From Rhizobium sp. R635 (GTDB lineage: Bacteria; Pseudomonadota; Alphaproteobacteria; Rhizobiales; Rhizobiaceae): a DNA stretch of 64,000 nucleotides. The DNA is taken from the NCBI RefSeq assembly GCF_002211285.1, contig NZ_LOKX01000007.1, positions 62,001 to 126,000 on the forward strand, read 5' to 3'. Each line of letters starts with the position of its first letter. Position 1 is the stretch's first letter. The notes below the pieces were generated by a model that ran no database searches, had not been told where the DNA came from, and saw nothing but the letters and a program-made list of their open reading frames with translations. Made by a program: the position numbers and the translations under genes. Positions 7,794-16,717 of this stretch are shown piece by piece.

Positions 7794-9608
7794 TTATGAA
7801 GGCCTGCTCCTCGCTCCGGCCGTCAGATAGGGCCGCCGATCCAGTTCCGCCGACCGGTAGGAACTGCGCAGCCGCAGCAGATCCTTGCGGGCGATCAGGC
7901 CGCACAGCTTACCCGACGCCGGATCGACGATCGGAATGCGGCCGCTGCCCGTCGACAGCATCAGGTCGGCGATGAAGGCGACCGTATCGTCAGGGTGCCC
8001 CACGGGAACCGAGTCGTCGGTGACGTTTTCCGCAAGCGTCTGGGTCGCCAACTCCGTTTTTCCCTGCCAGAGCAGGGCGTCGGCCCTCGATACGATGCCG
8101 GCCAATTTACCTGCGGCATCGACCAGCGGATAGATCCGGTGCGTCTTCTCTCGCGAGGCGAAGAAATCGCAAGCCTCGCCGACCGTCATGGTGACCGGAA
8201 GCGTGTCGACGTCGCCGATCATGATCTCCCTGGCCCGGGAGAGTTCGAACGGATCGACGCCATATTCGCGGGTGATGTGCTGGCCACGGCGCGCGATCTT
8301 CTCGGTGAGGATCGAGCGGCGCAGCAGAAGCACGGTCACGGCATAGGCAACCACCGTTGCGGCGAGCAGGGGAACGAGCGTGCTGACGTCGCCGGTGATC
8401 TCCATGGCGAAGAAAGTCCCGGTCAGCGGCGCGCGCATGGTTCCACCCATCATGGCGGCCATTCCGAGCAGCGCCCAGAAGCCGGGATCGTTGCCCGGCA
8501 TGACGATCCCGACCAGCCATCCGAGCGCGCCGCCGAAGATGAGAAGAGGAGCGAGCACGCCGCCCGAAGTGCCCGACGACAGCGCAAACAGCCAGATAAC
8601 CGTCTTCACCAGCAGGATCGACATGACAGCCGGCGCAAGCAGCCGGTTGTTGAGCAGACCGTCGATGATGTCGTAGCCGACGCCCATGGCTCGTGGTTCG
8701 ATCAGGCCACCGAGACCGATGACGAGACCGCCGAGCGCCGGCCACCACATCCAATGGATCGGCAGGGCTTCGAACAGGTCTTCGATCCTGTAGAGCAGCG
8801 TCGTCAGCAGTCCCGATTGCAGCCCTGAAATGATGCCCATCGCCGCGCAGGCGAAAATTCCCCACCAGGGCAAAGCCACCTGGAAATGGGTCGGGAACAG
8901 CGGCCCGACGCCGAATAGCAGCGGACGCCAGCAGATCGACACGCAGGCGGCAACGGCGACGGGAATGAAGCTGCGCGGCTTCCATTCGAACAGCAGAAGT
9001 TCGACCGCCAGCATGACCGCGGCGATTGGCGAGCCGAAGATCGCCGTCATGCCCGCGGCCGCACCCGCGACGAGCAGTGTCTTCCGCTCGGCCGCGCTCA
9101 TGTGAAAGAATTGCGCGAAAAGCGATCCGATCGCGCCGCCCGTCATGATGATCGGCCCTTCGGCGCCGAACGGGCCGCCCGTTCCGATGGAAATTGCCGA
9201 GGACAGCGGCTTCAGGACCGCGACCTTCGGCGACATCCGGCTGCCGCCGATCAGGATGGCCTCGATGGCCTCGGGAATGCCGTGGCCGCGGATCTTCTCC
9301 GACCCGAAGCGGGCCATCAGTCCGATGACGAGGCCACCGAGCGGCGGCACCAGCACCACCCACAGCGAACGTGGCACGCTGGCCAGCGAAGCAGGCTCGA
9401 TGCCGATCTGGCCGAACCAGATGACGTTCGTCACCAGTGCGATGAGGCTGACGAGACACCAGGCCGCAAAGGCGCCGGCCGAGCCGATGATGATGGACAT
9501 GCCGATCAGGACGAGGACCCGCCTGTCGGTGGTGAAATCCCCGGCCTCACGCCGGGAAAGGCCGCCCGTGAAATCGTGCGGCCGGTTACTGGGTTGATGC
9601 TGCGCCAT
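7794..9608 (-). CDS. ClC-family chloride channel/transporter with C-terminal CBS domains
   Basis: A 604-residue ClC chloride channel or H+/Cl- exchanger of the inner membrane. Selectivity motifs are visible: GHGIPEA, GTGGPFGAEGP (with the gating-glutamate position occupied by E) and SGTSGGVLAP. About ten hydrophobic helices are followed by two CBS repeats (from about MIGDVDTLPVTMTVGEACDF and ENVTDDSVPVGHPDDTVAFI) that may sense nucleotides. Start ATG at 9608 (MAQHQPSNRPHDF) is chosen because the open frame upstream runs through the divergent promoter. The adjacent MarR gene and the palindrome at 9652-9672 suggest MarR control. Confidence 0.93.
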   Translation of the reverse strand: MAQHQPSNRPHDFTGGLSRREAGDFTTDRRVLVLIGMSIIIGSAGAFAAWCLVSLIALVTNVIWFGQIGIEPASLASVPRSLWVVLVPPLGGLVIGLMARFGSEKIRGHGIPEAIEAILIGGSRMSPKVAVLKPLSSAISIGTGGPFGAEGPIIMTGGAIGSLFAQFFHMSAAERKTLLVAGAAAGMTAIFGSPIAAVMLAVELLLFEWKPRSFIPVAVAACVSICWRPLLFGVGPLFPTHFQVALPWWGIFACAAMGIISGLQSGLLTTLLYRIEDLFEALPIHWMWWPALGGLVIGLGGLIEPRAMGVGYDIIDGLLNNRLLAPAVMSILLVKTVIWLFALSSGTSGGVLAPLLIFGGALGWLVGIVMPGNDPGFWALLGMAAMMGGTMRAPLTGTFFAMEITGDVSTLVPLLAATVVAYAVTVLLLRRSILTEKIARRGQHITREYGVDPFELSRAREIMIGDVDTLPVTMTVGEACDFFASREKTHRIYPLVDAAGKLAGIVSRADALLWQGKTELATQTLAENVTDDSVPVGHPDDTVAFIADLMLSTGSGRIPIVDPASGKLCGLIARKDLLRLRSSYRSAELDRRPYLTAGARSRPS

Positions 9609-9651
9609 GGAAGCCTCTGCTACGCGGAATGGGTATGCTTGAGTGGCGTAA

Positions 9652-9672
9652 TTATATCGTAATACGATATAA
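9652..9672. promoter_or_regulatory. 21-bp perfect palindrome, probable MarR operator
   Basis: Arms TTATATCGTA (9652-9661) and TACGATATAA (9663-9672) are perfectly complementary around a single central base. The site lies 44 bases upstream of the ClC start and 143 bases upstream of the marR-type start, in the shared divergent promoter. The length and A+T-rich symmetry are typical of MarR dimer sites. It could repress both genes at once. Confidence 0.7.
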
Positions 9673-9814
9673 ATCAATGGATGAAAACATGGAGACGGAA
9701 ATGTCTCGGAACACGCCTCACTTGACCGGCCGGCGGCTGCCCATTTATTCGAGATCAAGGAATAAATGCCGCGATTGCAGTGACTTCACCCAAGTGGCGC
9801 AGGCGCAGAGGAGA

Positions 9815-10255
9815 ATGAGTTTGAAGAAGTCCGCGCCGCCGCTGAGACAGGAAGACTACGAGGCGCTCGCCGACCTCCGCTTCGCGCTTCGCCAGTTCAT
9901 GGATTTCAGCGCCTCCGCCGCACAGTCGGAAGGGCTGCCGCCGCAACAGCATCAGGCGCTGCTGGCGATCAAGGGGCAACGCGGCGATGCCATGACCATC
10001 GGCATGCTGGCCGAACGGCTCATCATCGCGCCCCATACGGCGACTGAGCTCGTCGGGCGGCTGTCGGACGCGGGGCTCGTCGAACGTCATACCGATCCCA
10101 CGGACAGGCGCCGCCAGACGCTTGCCCTGACCGAGAAGGCGGACGAGCTTCTGACGAGACTGAGCGCCGTCCATCTCTCGGAAATCAGGGTGATGGCCCC
10201 GAAGCTGATCAAGCTTCTCCTCGAGCTTCAGAAGACGGCGCCGAAGGCCGAATGA
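9815..10255 (+). CDS. MarR-family transcriptional regulator
   Basis: A 146-residue winged-helix regulator. Helical dimerisation ends flank the wHTH: GLPPQQHQALLAIKGQRGDA, the recognition segment IIAPHTATELVGRL, and the wing DPTDRRRQTLALTEKADELL, which has the MarR-type D-x-R-x-R pattern. ATG at 9815 has GAGGAG immediately upstream, with short spacing; TTG at 9821 is a possible alternative start. Divergent from the ClC channel with a perfect palindrome between them, so it probably controls that gene and itself. Confidence 0.92.
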   Translation: MSLKKSAPPLRQEDYEALADLRFALRQFMDFSASAAQSEGLPPQQHQALLAIKGQRGDAMTIGMLAERLIIAPHTATELVGRLSDAGLVERHTDPTDRRRQTLALTEKADELLTRLSAVHLSEIRVMAPKLIKLLLELQKTAPKAE

Positions 10256-10273
10256 ATCGATCCGCCGCGCGGC

Positions 10274-11062
10274 TCACAAACTCTCGGCGACCAGCGGCTG
10301 GATGACGGGCTGGCCGCGCCGGTCGCGCAAGACCTCGACGTCCACGCCGTAAGTCTCGGCAATGAGCGACGGCGTCACGATCGATTGCGGATGTCCGCTC
10401 GCCTTCATCGCGCCGTTCGCGATCACCAACAGATTGTCCGCATATTGGCAGGCGAGATTGAGATCGTGCAGCACGACCATCGTTATCCAGCCGTTGGCGC
10501 GCGTTTCCCGGCGCACCACATCGAGCAAGGCGAGTTGATGCTTGAGATCCAGCGCGCTGACCGGCTCGTCCAGCAGCATCACCCTCGGCTCGCGCATCAG
10601 CACTTGCGCAAACAGCGCCATCTGCCTTTGCCCGCCGCTCAGCGAAGCGATGTCGCGGCCGGCGAGATGGGCGATGCCGGCCTGCGTCAGACGCGTCATC
10701 GCAATGTCGAGCGTCTCGTCGTCGATGTGCAGCGAGAGCCGGCCCAGCCGACCGAGAACCACGACTTCGAGAACGGTGAGAGCAATATCGGTGGCAGTGT
10801 CCTGCGGCATATAGGCGAAGCTCTCACGCCACATCTTCAGCGCCCGCCCGCTCGTCCGCCCGGTGGAAAGACTTTCGCGGCCGAGCGTGAGCCTGCCATC
10901 GGCGAGCGGCAGGTCGCCGAAAAGCGCGCGCAGAAGCGTGGTCTTGCCGGTGCCGTTGGGACCGATGACGGCATGAATCTTTCCAGCTTCCAGGCAGGTG
11001 TCGATACCGGAAACGATCCTCTGCCCGCCGCGCTCGATGGCGATGTTTTCAAGGCGGATCAT
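10274..11062 (-). CDS. Iron-siderophore ABC transporter ATP-binding protein (FecE/FhuC type)
   Basis: A 262-residue ATPase of the iron-chelate/B12 import family. Walker A GPNGTGKTT lies near residue 35, signature LSGGQRQMALFAQVL near 140, Walker B VMLLDEPVSALD, and switch His in VVLHDLNLA. The ATG at 11062 overlaps the permease stop codon by 4 bases (11059-11062), showing coupling. It is last in the minus-strand order binding protein, permease, ATPase. Confidence 0.93.
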   Translation of the reverse strand: MIRLENIAIERGGQRIVSGIDTCLEAGKIHAVIGPNGTGKTTLLRALFGDLPLADGRLTLGRESLSTGRTSGRALKMWRESFAYMPQDTATDIALTVLEVVVLGRLGRLSLHIDDETLDIAMTRLTQAGIAHLAGRDIASLSGGQRQMALFAQVLMREPRVMLLDEPVSALDLKHQLALLDVVRRETRANGWITMVVLHDLNLACQYADNLLVIANGAMKASGHPQSIVTPSLIAETYGVDVEVLRDRRGQPVIQPLVAESL

Positions 11063-12111
11063 GCGCCTGCTTTCCTCGGCGAAAAGATCAGCCACAGCAG
11101 GAACGGCACACCGACGATGGCGGTGACGATGCCGACGGGAAAGAGCGCGCCCGGTATGATCGACTTCGAGACGACCGAAGCCGCCGACAGCATCAGCGCA
11201 CCGCTGACGACAGACATCGGCAGGAAGAAGCGCTGATCCTCGCCCACCGTCATGCGGGCGATGTGGGGAGCAACGAGACCGATGAAGCCGATCACGCCGA
11301 CGAAGCTGGTCGCCGTCGCGGTCATGACCGCAACGATGACGAGGACCTTCATGCGAAGCAGCCGGACGTTGACGCCGAGGCTCGCGGCCCGCATCTCGCC
11401 CATGCGCAAGGCCGCCAGTTTCCAGGAATCCGCCATCAGCAAGGCGCAACAGATGAACGTCACCGCTGCGGTCAAACCAAGCGTCGGCCAGGTCGCTTTC
11501 GTCAGGCTGCCGAACAGCCAGAACAATATCTGCTGCGACAGCTCCGGCGAGGAGAGGAACTGGATGAGCGACAGAAGTGACTGGAAGAGGAACAGAAGGG
11601 CGATGCCACCGAGAATGATGGTTTCGGCCGTCATGCGGCGCATCGAAGCGAGCGTGAAGAGAAAGAGCGCCGCCAGCATGGAGAAGACGAAAGCGCCGAG
11701 TGGCACGGCGATCATCGCATCGAGGCCGAAGCCGCCGAGCGCCAGGACGAGGGCTGCCCCGAACCCTGCAGCCGCCGCCATGCCGAGCGTATAGGGGCTC
11801 GCCATCGGGTTGTTCAGAAGCGTCTGCATCTGCGCGCCTCCGGCCCCAAGTGCTGCGCCGACCGCAAGCGCCATCAGCGCCATCGGCAGGCGCAGACCGC
11901 GAACGATGGCGTCAGTCATGGCCGCCCGCTCGCCGAGCCCTGTCAGCGAGCGCACCACTTCGGCCGGCGACAGCAGCGACGGACCCGTCGCAATATCGAG
12001 AACGAGGCATACCGCCATCAGGAGCACGAAAATCAGAAGGTTGCGCCAGCGCCTGCGCTCACGCAGCCTGTGCGCGCCGATCGCTTCGGCATTGCTGGCG
12101 GTCACTGTCAT
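11059..12111 (-). CDS. Iron-siderophore ABC transporter permease (FecCD family)
   Basis: A 350-residue FecCD/BtuC-like permease with about nine to ten membrane segments. Family landmarks are GAALGAGGAQMQTLLNNPMA near residue 85, LAAPHIAR-type GLVAPHIARMTVGEDQR near 270, and the C-terminal PGALFPVGIVTAIVGVPFLL. A single permease gene implies a homodimeric channel. The gene follows the binding-protein gene after a 69-base gap that holds a hairpin. Confidence 0.93.
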   Translation of the reverse strand: MTVTASNAEAIGAHRLRERRRWRNLLIFVLLMAVCLVLDIATGPSLLSPAEVVRSLTGLGERAAMTDAIVRGLRLPMALMALAVGAALGAGGAQMQTLLNNPMASPYTLGMAAAAGFGAALVLALGGFGLDAMIAVPLGAFVFSMLAALFLFTLASMRRMTAETIILGGIALLFLFQSLLSLIQFLSSPELSQQILFWLFGSLTKATWPTLGLTAAVTFICCALLMADSWKLAALRMGEMRAASLGVNVRLLRMKVLVIVAVMTATATSFVGVIGFIGLVAPHIARMTVGEDQRFFLPMSVVSGALMLSAASVVSKSIIPGALFPVGIVTAIVGVPFLLWLIFSPRKAGA

Positions 12112-12138
12112 GGGAAACCCTGTCTCGACGGGAAACGA

Positions 12139-12156
12139 GCGCCATGGCTATGGCGC
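12139..12156 (-). promoter_or_regulatory. Intercistronic hairpin between iron binding-protein and permease genes
   Basis: Perfect 7-bp arms GCGCCAT (12139-12145) and ATGGCGC (12150-12156) enclose a 4-base loop. It lies 25 bases past the binding-protein stop and before the permease start on the transcribed minus strand. Without a T-run it is more likely to protect the upstream mRNA end or partly attenuate than to terminate fully. Confidence 0.5.
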
Positions 12157-12180
12157 CCGCAGAAGATGGACGGATCGGGA

Positions 12181-13299
12181 TCAGCCTTTGACGGCGATGG
12201 CGAAGGTGCCCTCCGGAACCACCGGCAGATACTTCTTGTAGTAGCCGAGGTAGTCGGCGACGGGATCGACGTCCTTGAACTGCTCGGGATAGAGCTGCTT
12301 GGCGATATACTGCACCATGGCGAAATCCGAGAGCGTGCGGGACGCGCCCTGATAGACGCCGAAGAGATGGCCGTCCTTGACCGCCGGCAATTCGCTCCAG
12401 CCCTGGCGGGTTTCGAACGCCTTGAGCTTTTCGCGGGCCTCGTCGGCCTTCACGCCCTGGCCCATCGGCAAGGCCGTCTCGCTCTTGTTGTTCTCACGGC
12501 CGGAGATGAAGATGGCATCGGGCTTGGACGCCAGCACCTGCTCCGGATTGATCGGACCCCACCATTCCACGAAGGGCGCAGCGATATTGTCGCCGCCCGC
12601 CGCGGTGGACATGGCGCCCCACATGTTCTTGCCGTAGGTGAAGGAATATTCCGCCGGTCCCTTGTTGCCGAATTCGACATAGACCTTCGGCTTCGGCTTG
12701 CCCGATGCGGCGATGCGGTCGGCGACGTCCTTCAGGGCGCCGGCGTAGAAATCGGCAATCTCCTTGCCGCGCGCATCCTGGCCGGTCAGCTGCCCGAAAA
12801 GCAGCGTCGAAGCGACATGGCGCTCGACCGTCTGGGCGTTGTAATCGACGACGACAACCGGAATCCCGTGCTCTTCCAAGCGATGGGCGTCCTGGCCGAG
12901 CGCCTGGTACTGCCAGTCCGCGAGGATGACGAGGTCGGGATTGAGGCTCAACACCTTCTCAATGGAAAAGGTCTGCGCTTCCACTTCGCCGACATCGGCG
13001 ATGTCACCGATCGAAGCGCGGTGGGCAAGATGCATCTTCCAGTTCGCCGGAACCCAGCCTTCCCAGGCTTCGCGGGAAATCCCGACGACCGAGTCGTAAG
13101 CCTTCTCGCCGCCGACGGCCATGTAATCCTCGAAATAGAAACCGAGGACCACGCGCTTGGCCGGAAGATCGACCTTCACCTCGCGGCCGATCACATCGGT
13201 GATCGTCTTCTGTTCCGCCATGGCGGACGGTGCGAAGAAAACAGCGGAAACAGAAATAAACGAGGCAGCCAGCCAGCCGGCCACGGATCTAGAATTCAT
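12181..13299 (-). CDS. Periplasmic iron-siderophore-binding protein (FepB/FecB type)
   Basis: A 372-residue class III periplasmic-binding protein (Peripla_BP_2). A signal peptide (MNSRSVAGWLAASFISVSAV through SAMA) precedes TITDVIGREVKVDLPAKRVV, the usual start of the family's first lobe. The long inter-lobe helix region includes SIEKVLSLNPDLVILADWQY. It is first in the minus-strand iron operon, with a TGA-N9-TCA box upstream at 13344-13358. The ligand is probably a ferric siderophore, but its identity cannot be read from the sequence. No TonB-dependent receptor is nearby. Confidence 0.92.
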   Translation of the reverse strand: MNSRSVAGWLAASFISVSAVFFAPSAMAEQKTITDVIGREVKVDLPAKRVVLGFYFEDYMAVGGEKAYDSVVGISREAWEGWVPANWKMHLAHRASIGDIADVGEVEAQTFSIEKVLSLNPDLVILADWQYQALGQDAHRLEEHGIPVVVVDYNAQTVERHVASTLLFGQLTGQDARGKEIADFYAGALKDVADRIAASGKPKPKVYVEFGNKGPAEYSFTYGKNMWGAMSTAAGGDNIAAPFVEWWGPINPEQVLASKPDAIFISGRENNKSETALPMGQGVKADEAREKLKAFETRQGWSELPAVKDGHLFGVYQGASRTLSDFAMVQYIAKQLYPEQFKDVDPVADYLGYYKKYLPVVPEGTFAIAVKG

Positions 13300-13343
13300 A
13301 ACGACCTTCCATCAGTTAAAATAGGAGATCGAGTTATTAAAGT

Positions 13344-13358
13344 TGATCAACTAAATCA
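13344..13358. promoter_or_regulatory. Candidate iron-responsive operator (TGA-N9-TCA)
   Basis: TGA at 13344-13346 and TCA at 13356-13358 are separated by exactly nine bases, matching the degenerate pattern I recall for rhizobial RirA iron-responsive operators. It overlaps a perfect 12-bp palindrome, AGTTGATCAACT (13341-13352). On the minus strand TTGATT followed by TAATAA/TAACTC flanks it, so the site would sit inside the promoter, about 45-60 bases before the binding-protein start. The motif is short and could occur by chance. Confidence 0.45.
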
Positions 13359-13474
13359 AGTTATTTATCGATGGGCTTCTTCGCCAGAGGAAACAGGAGC
13401 TTACGTGCTGGAAATAACGGCCGGCGTAGAGTGATCGGCGCATGGTGAAGCCGGCCCGTTGCCGGCCTGCCGCG

Positions 13475-14383
13475 TCAGCCTGAGAGCGTATTCCTGAGGC
13501 GATGGATATGGGCCGTGCCGATGCCGCAGCAGCCGCCGATGATCGTGGCACCCGCTTCGGCCCAGGAGCAGGCAAAGCGCGAATAGGCGTCACCGTTCAG
13601 GTCGTCGCGGGTATCGTGCAAGCCTTCATTGGCGGCTGCCTCGCCTGTTTCGCCTTCGAAGGCGTTTGCATAGACGCCGATTTCGATGCGAGCATTCCTC
13701 TCCCGGAACACGCGTGCCGCCGTTTCGACCGCGCCCTGCATGACCTCGGGCTTGCTGCAATTGAACAGGAAAGCCGCCGCGCCCGAGGAAACCGCCCAGG
13801 ACGCCGCATCCTCGACGCTCTCGCCGGAGCGAAGTTTCGCTTCGCCGCCCGCGATATCGGCCTCGTCATCCGCCAATGTGAAGGAAATCCAGAACGGCTT
13901 GCCCGATGCCGCCACCGCCGCGCGGACAGCCTCGCCCTCGGCGATCAGGCTCAATGTCTCGCCGAGCCATAGGTCGACGAAGGGAGCGAGGTTTTCGACC
14001 AGCACCTTGAGATAGTCCTGCACCCGGGAAGGCTGGAAATTCTGCGGTTCGTAGGAGCCGAAGATCGGCGGCAGCGAGCCGGCGACCAGCACCTTCCTGT
14101 CGGTCACGGCATCGGCGGCCTCACGCGCCAGGCGACCCGCGAGGCGGATCAATGCCGGCCCCTCCTGCTGAAAGCGGTCTTCGCCAATATGGAAGGGCAC
14201 GAGCGCATAGCTGTTCGTCGTGATGATCTCGGAGCCGGCGGCGATGAATTCCTGGTGCACCTGCCGCACGATGTCAGGTGAATTCATCAGCGCCAGCGCC
14301 GACCATTCCGGCTGCTTCAGTTCGGCGCCCAGCCGCAGAAGCTCGCGGCTCATGCCGCCATCGAGAATTCGCGTTGTGCTCAT
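13475..14383 (-). CDS. Homocysteine S-methyltransferase family protein
   Basis: A 302-residue zinc-dependent homocysteine S-methyltransferase (MmuM/BHMT family). It starts with the usual ILDGGMSRELLR. The zinc ligands are present as C209 (LFNCS) and C285-C286 (GGCCGI). The reaction moves a methyl group from a donor such as S-methylmethionine to homocysteine, giving methionine. It is the last gene of the minus-strand amino-acid ABC operon 17497-13475, 77 bases after a permease. That context suggests the methyl donor may be imported by this transporter. GGAGA precedes the ATG at 14383. Confidence 0.9.
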   Translation of the reverse strand: MSTTRILDGGMSRELLRLGAELKQPEWSALALMNSPDIVRQVHQEFIAAGSEIITTNSYALVPFHIGEDRFQQEGPALIRLAGRLAREAADAVTDRKVLVAGSLPPIFGSYEPQNFQPSRVQDYLKVLVENLAPFVDLWLGETLSLIAEGEAVRAAVAASGKPFWISFTLADDEADIAGGEAKLRSGESVEDAASWAVSSGAAAFLFNCSKPEVMQGAVETAARVFRERNARIEIGVYANAFEGETGEAAANEGLHDTRDDLNGDAYSRFACSWAEAGATIIGGCCGIGTAHIHRLRNTLSG

Positions 14384-14460
14384 GAGGTAGTCTCCATTCA
14401 GGCTGTCGCGCCGTCACCGGCAGCGGGCTTTTCAAAACAATGCGGCGAGCTTCCGCTGGC

Positions 14461-15150
14461 CTAGCGGCGAACCGGCACCTGCGCTTCGAGACCTCGAAAG
14501 ACGCGGGCGATCACGGCGGTCAGGGCGAGATAGAAGAGGGTGACGACGATGAGCGGTTCGTAGACGAGCAGCGTGTCCTGGCGAACCTTGTTGGCGACGG
14601 CGTAGAGATCCATCACCGTCACCGTGAAGGCGAGCGGCGTCGCCTTCAGCTGCATGACGATCTCCCCGGCAATGGTCGGCAGGGCGATGCGAATGGCGCG
14701 CGGCAGCCAGATGCGGCGGGTCAGCTTCCAGGGCGAGAGGCCAAAAGCCCGGCCGGCTTCGAGTTCACCCTTGGGAACGGCAAGCAGCGCGCCGCGCAGC
14801 ACCTCGGCCTCATAGGCCGCATAATTCAGCGTGAAACTGACGGAGGCGAAGAAAAAGCCCTCGCGCAGGATCGGCCAGAACAGGCTCTGGCGGATGCCGG
14901 GGATCATGGGCAGCAGCGAGCCGACGCCGTAATAGAGGAGCCAAAGCTGGATCAGCAGCGGCGTGCCGCGGAAGAAGGTGCAGTAGCCGCGGGCGAGAAG
15001 CCGGGTCAGCCTGCCGCCGCTGACCTGCGCGAAGGCGAGACCGATGGCGATCACGAAACCGAACACCACTGATATGACAAGCAGCGCCACGGTCTGCCAG
15101 GCGCCGGTCAGAAGAAGCGGCCAATAGGAGGAGATCCAGGCGAAGCTCAT
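14461..15150 (-). CDS. Polar amino-acid ABC transporter permease (HisM/OccM-like)
   Basis: A 229-residue permease of the His/Glu/Gln/Arg/opine family (HEQRo). About five membrane segments are visible. Diagnostic stretches are FRGTPLLIQLWLLYYG near residue 60 and the EAA loop EAGRAFGLSPWKLTRRIWLP near 145. The ATG at 15150 is 12 bases after the stop codon of the upstream permease, and the two would form a heterodimeric channel. It resembles the octopine/nopaline and histidine permeases common in rhizobia and agrobacteria. Confidence 0.92.
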   Translation of the reverse strand: MSFAWISSYWPLLLTGAWQTVALLVISVVFGFVIAIGLAFAQVSGGRLTRLLARGYCTFFRGTPLLIQLWLLYYGVGSLLPMIPGIRQSLFWPILREGFFFASVSFTLNYAAYEAEVLRGALLAVPKGELEAGRAFGLSPWKLTRRIWLPRAIRIALPTIAGEIVMQLKATPLAFTVTVMDLYAVANKVRQDTLLVYEPLIVVTLFYLALTAVIARVFRGLEAQVPVRR

Positions 15151-15162
15151 GAGGCGCTTTCT

Positions 15163-15888
15163 TCAGGCAAGACGCGGCTGACCCCGCCGCACCCGTGCTT
15201 CGATCAGTTTGAAGACGACGTTGGAAGCGAGCGTGATGGCGAGATAGAGAAGAGCCGAGGCAAGGAAAAAGACGAAGTAATGTTTGGTGCTTGCCCCGGC
15301 GAGACGGGTGGCGAGCGCCAGTTCCTGATAGCCGACGACCGCGACCAGCGCGCTGTCCTTGGTGACCGACATCCACAGATTGGCAAGGCCCGGCAGCGCG
15401 TTCGGCAACAGCGCCGGCAGCAGGATGCGGCGAAACCGCAGCACCGGTCCCATGCCGAAAGCCTTGGCGGCCTCGACCTGGCCGATAGGAATGGCAAGGA
15501 TCGCGCCGCGCAGCACCTCGGTCATATAGGCGCCCTGCACGAAGCCCAGAACGGCGACGGCCGCGACGAAGCCGTTCACCTCTACCGGCGGCAGGTCCAG
15601 CGCAGCCAGCAACCGGTTGAGGCCATCGGTGCCCGCATAATAGAGCCCGACGATCAGGATCAGCTCGGGAACGGCGCGAATGACGGTGGTATAGAAATCA
15701 AGCAACAGGCGGAGCACTGGATTGCCGGAAAGCTTTCCAAGCGCGCCGCCCGTGCCGAGCAGCAGACCGACGGCGAAAGCGCAGGCCGAGATGGCGACCG
15801 TGGAGACCGCACCTGCCAGAAGAACGCCGCCCCATCCCGGAGGATAGGGGGACAGCAGGTCCAGAATGCCTTGATGCGCGGTCGCCAT
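15163..15888 (-). CDS. Polar amino-acid ABC transporter permease (HisQ/OccQ-like)
   Basis: A 241-residue partner permease of the same HEQRo family. TTVIRAVPELILIVGLYYAG is the conserved R-x-x-P-E segment near residue 70, and VEAAKAFGMGPVLRFRRILL is the ATPase-contacting loop near 150. It begins 9 bases after the binding-protein stop and precedes the second permease. It carries a slightly longer N terminus (LLSPYPPGWGGVLLAGA) typical of HisQ-type members. Confidence 0.92.
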   Translation of the reverse strand: MATAHQGILDLLSPYPPGWGGVLLAGAVSTVAISACAFAVGLLLGTGGALGKLSGNPVLRLLLDFYTTVIRAVPELILIVGLYYAGTDGLNRLLAALDLPPVEVNGFVAAVAVLGFVQGAYMTEVLRGAILAIPIGQVEAAKAFGMGPVLRFRRILLPALLPNALPGLANLWMSVTKDSALVAVVGYQELALATRLAGASTKHYFVFFLASALLYLAITLASNVVFKLIEARVRRGQPRLA

Positions 15889-15897
15889 CAGGACTGC

Positions 15898-16671
15898 TTA
15901 CTTCGCGCCGTAGATATCGAAATCGAAGTATTTCTTGGTGATCGCGTCGTACTGGCCGTTGGCGCGAACCGCTGATATCGCCTTGTTCAGCTTGGCTTTC
16001 AGCTCGGTGTCTTCCTTGCGCAGGCCGCCCGAAACGCCAGCCCCGAGGATCTCCTTGTCGTCGGCGACATCGCCCATATTGGCGCAGCAATCCTTGCCGG
16101 CATCACTTTTCAGGAAAGCGTCGAGCGCCAGAGAATCACCGAAGACATAGTCGATGCGGCCGGAAGCGAGGTCCTGGAAAGCCTCATCGAGCGTCTGGTA
16201 GGTCTTTTCCTCGGCGGCAGCGGCAAAATACTTCTTGTAATATTCCGACTGGATCGTCGACACCTGGATGCCGATCGTCTTGCCCTTCACGTCCTCGGCA
16301 GTGGCGCCCGGCTTCTGGTCCTTGGGACCGATCAGCGTGCTCGGCGTGTTGTAATATTTGTCGGTGAAGTCGATCACCTTCGAGCGTTCCTCGGTGTTCG
16401 ACATCGAGGACCAGATGACGTCGAACTTCTTGCTCTGGAGAGCCGGAATGAGACCGTCCCACGAAATGTCGACGATCGAGCATTTCTCCTTCATCTCTTC
16501 GCAGACGGCGTTCATCAGATCGATTTCCCATCCGTGCCATTCGCCCGAGGCATCCTTGGCGAAGAAGGGCGGATAGGATTCGTTCATGACGCCGAAGCGA
16601 ACTTCGGCCTGTGCCGTGACCGCGGAAAGCGCAAGTGCCGCGCCGGCAAAGAGCATGGGGAGCAGTTTCAT
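15898..16671 (-). CDS. Periplasmic amino-acid-binding protein
   Basis: A 257-residue SBP_bac_3 binding protein. Signal peptide MKLLPMLFAGAALALSAVTA-QA is followed by EVRFGVMNESYPPFFAKDAS and GWEIDLMNAVCEEM, the family signature region. Start ATG at 16671 is chosen because it places this signal peptide at the N terminus; the frame is open further upstream. Cysteine pairs (C57/C64 region and a CC near residue 212) may form disulfides. It lies second in the operon after the ATPase. Confidence 0.92.
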   Translation of the reverse strand: MKLLPMLFAGAALALSAVTAQAEVRFGVMNESYPPFFAKDASGEWHGWEIDLMNAVCEEMKEKCSIVDISWDGLIPALQSKKFDVIWSSMSNTEERSKVIDFTDKYYNTPSTLIGPKDQKPGATAEDVKGKTIGIQVSTIQSEYYKKYFAAAAEEKTYQTLDEAFQDLASGRIDYVFGDSLALDAFLKSDAGKDCCANMGDVADDKEILGAGVSGGLRKEDTELKAKLNKAISAVRANGQYDAITKKYFDFDIYGAK

Positions 16672-16717
16672 TCGCAGGGTTCTCCTGGTTGGTGTTATCG
16701 ATGACGGCTTGGGTGCA

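Noticed and set aside
13450..13466. GCCGGC/GCCGGC stem after the homocysteine methyltransferase gene as a terminator
   Set aside because: Only a 6-bp stem of a self-complementary hexamer common in this high-G+C DNA, and no T-run follows.
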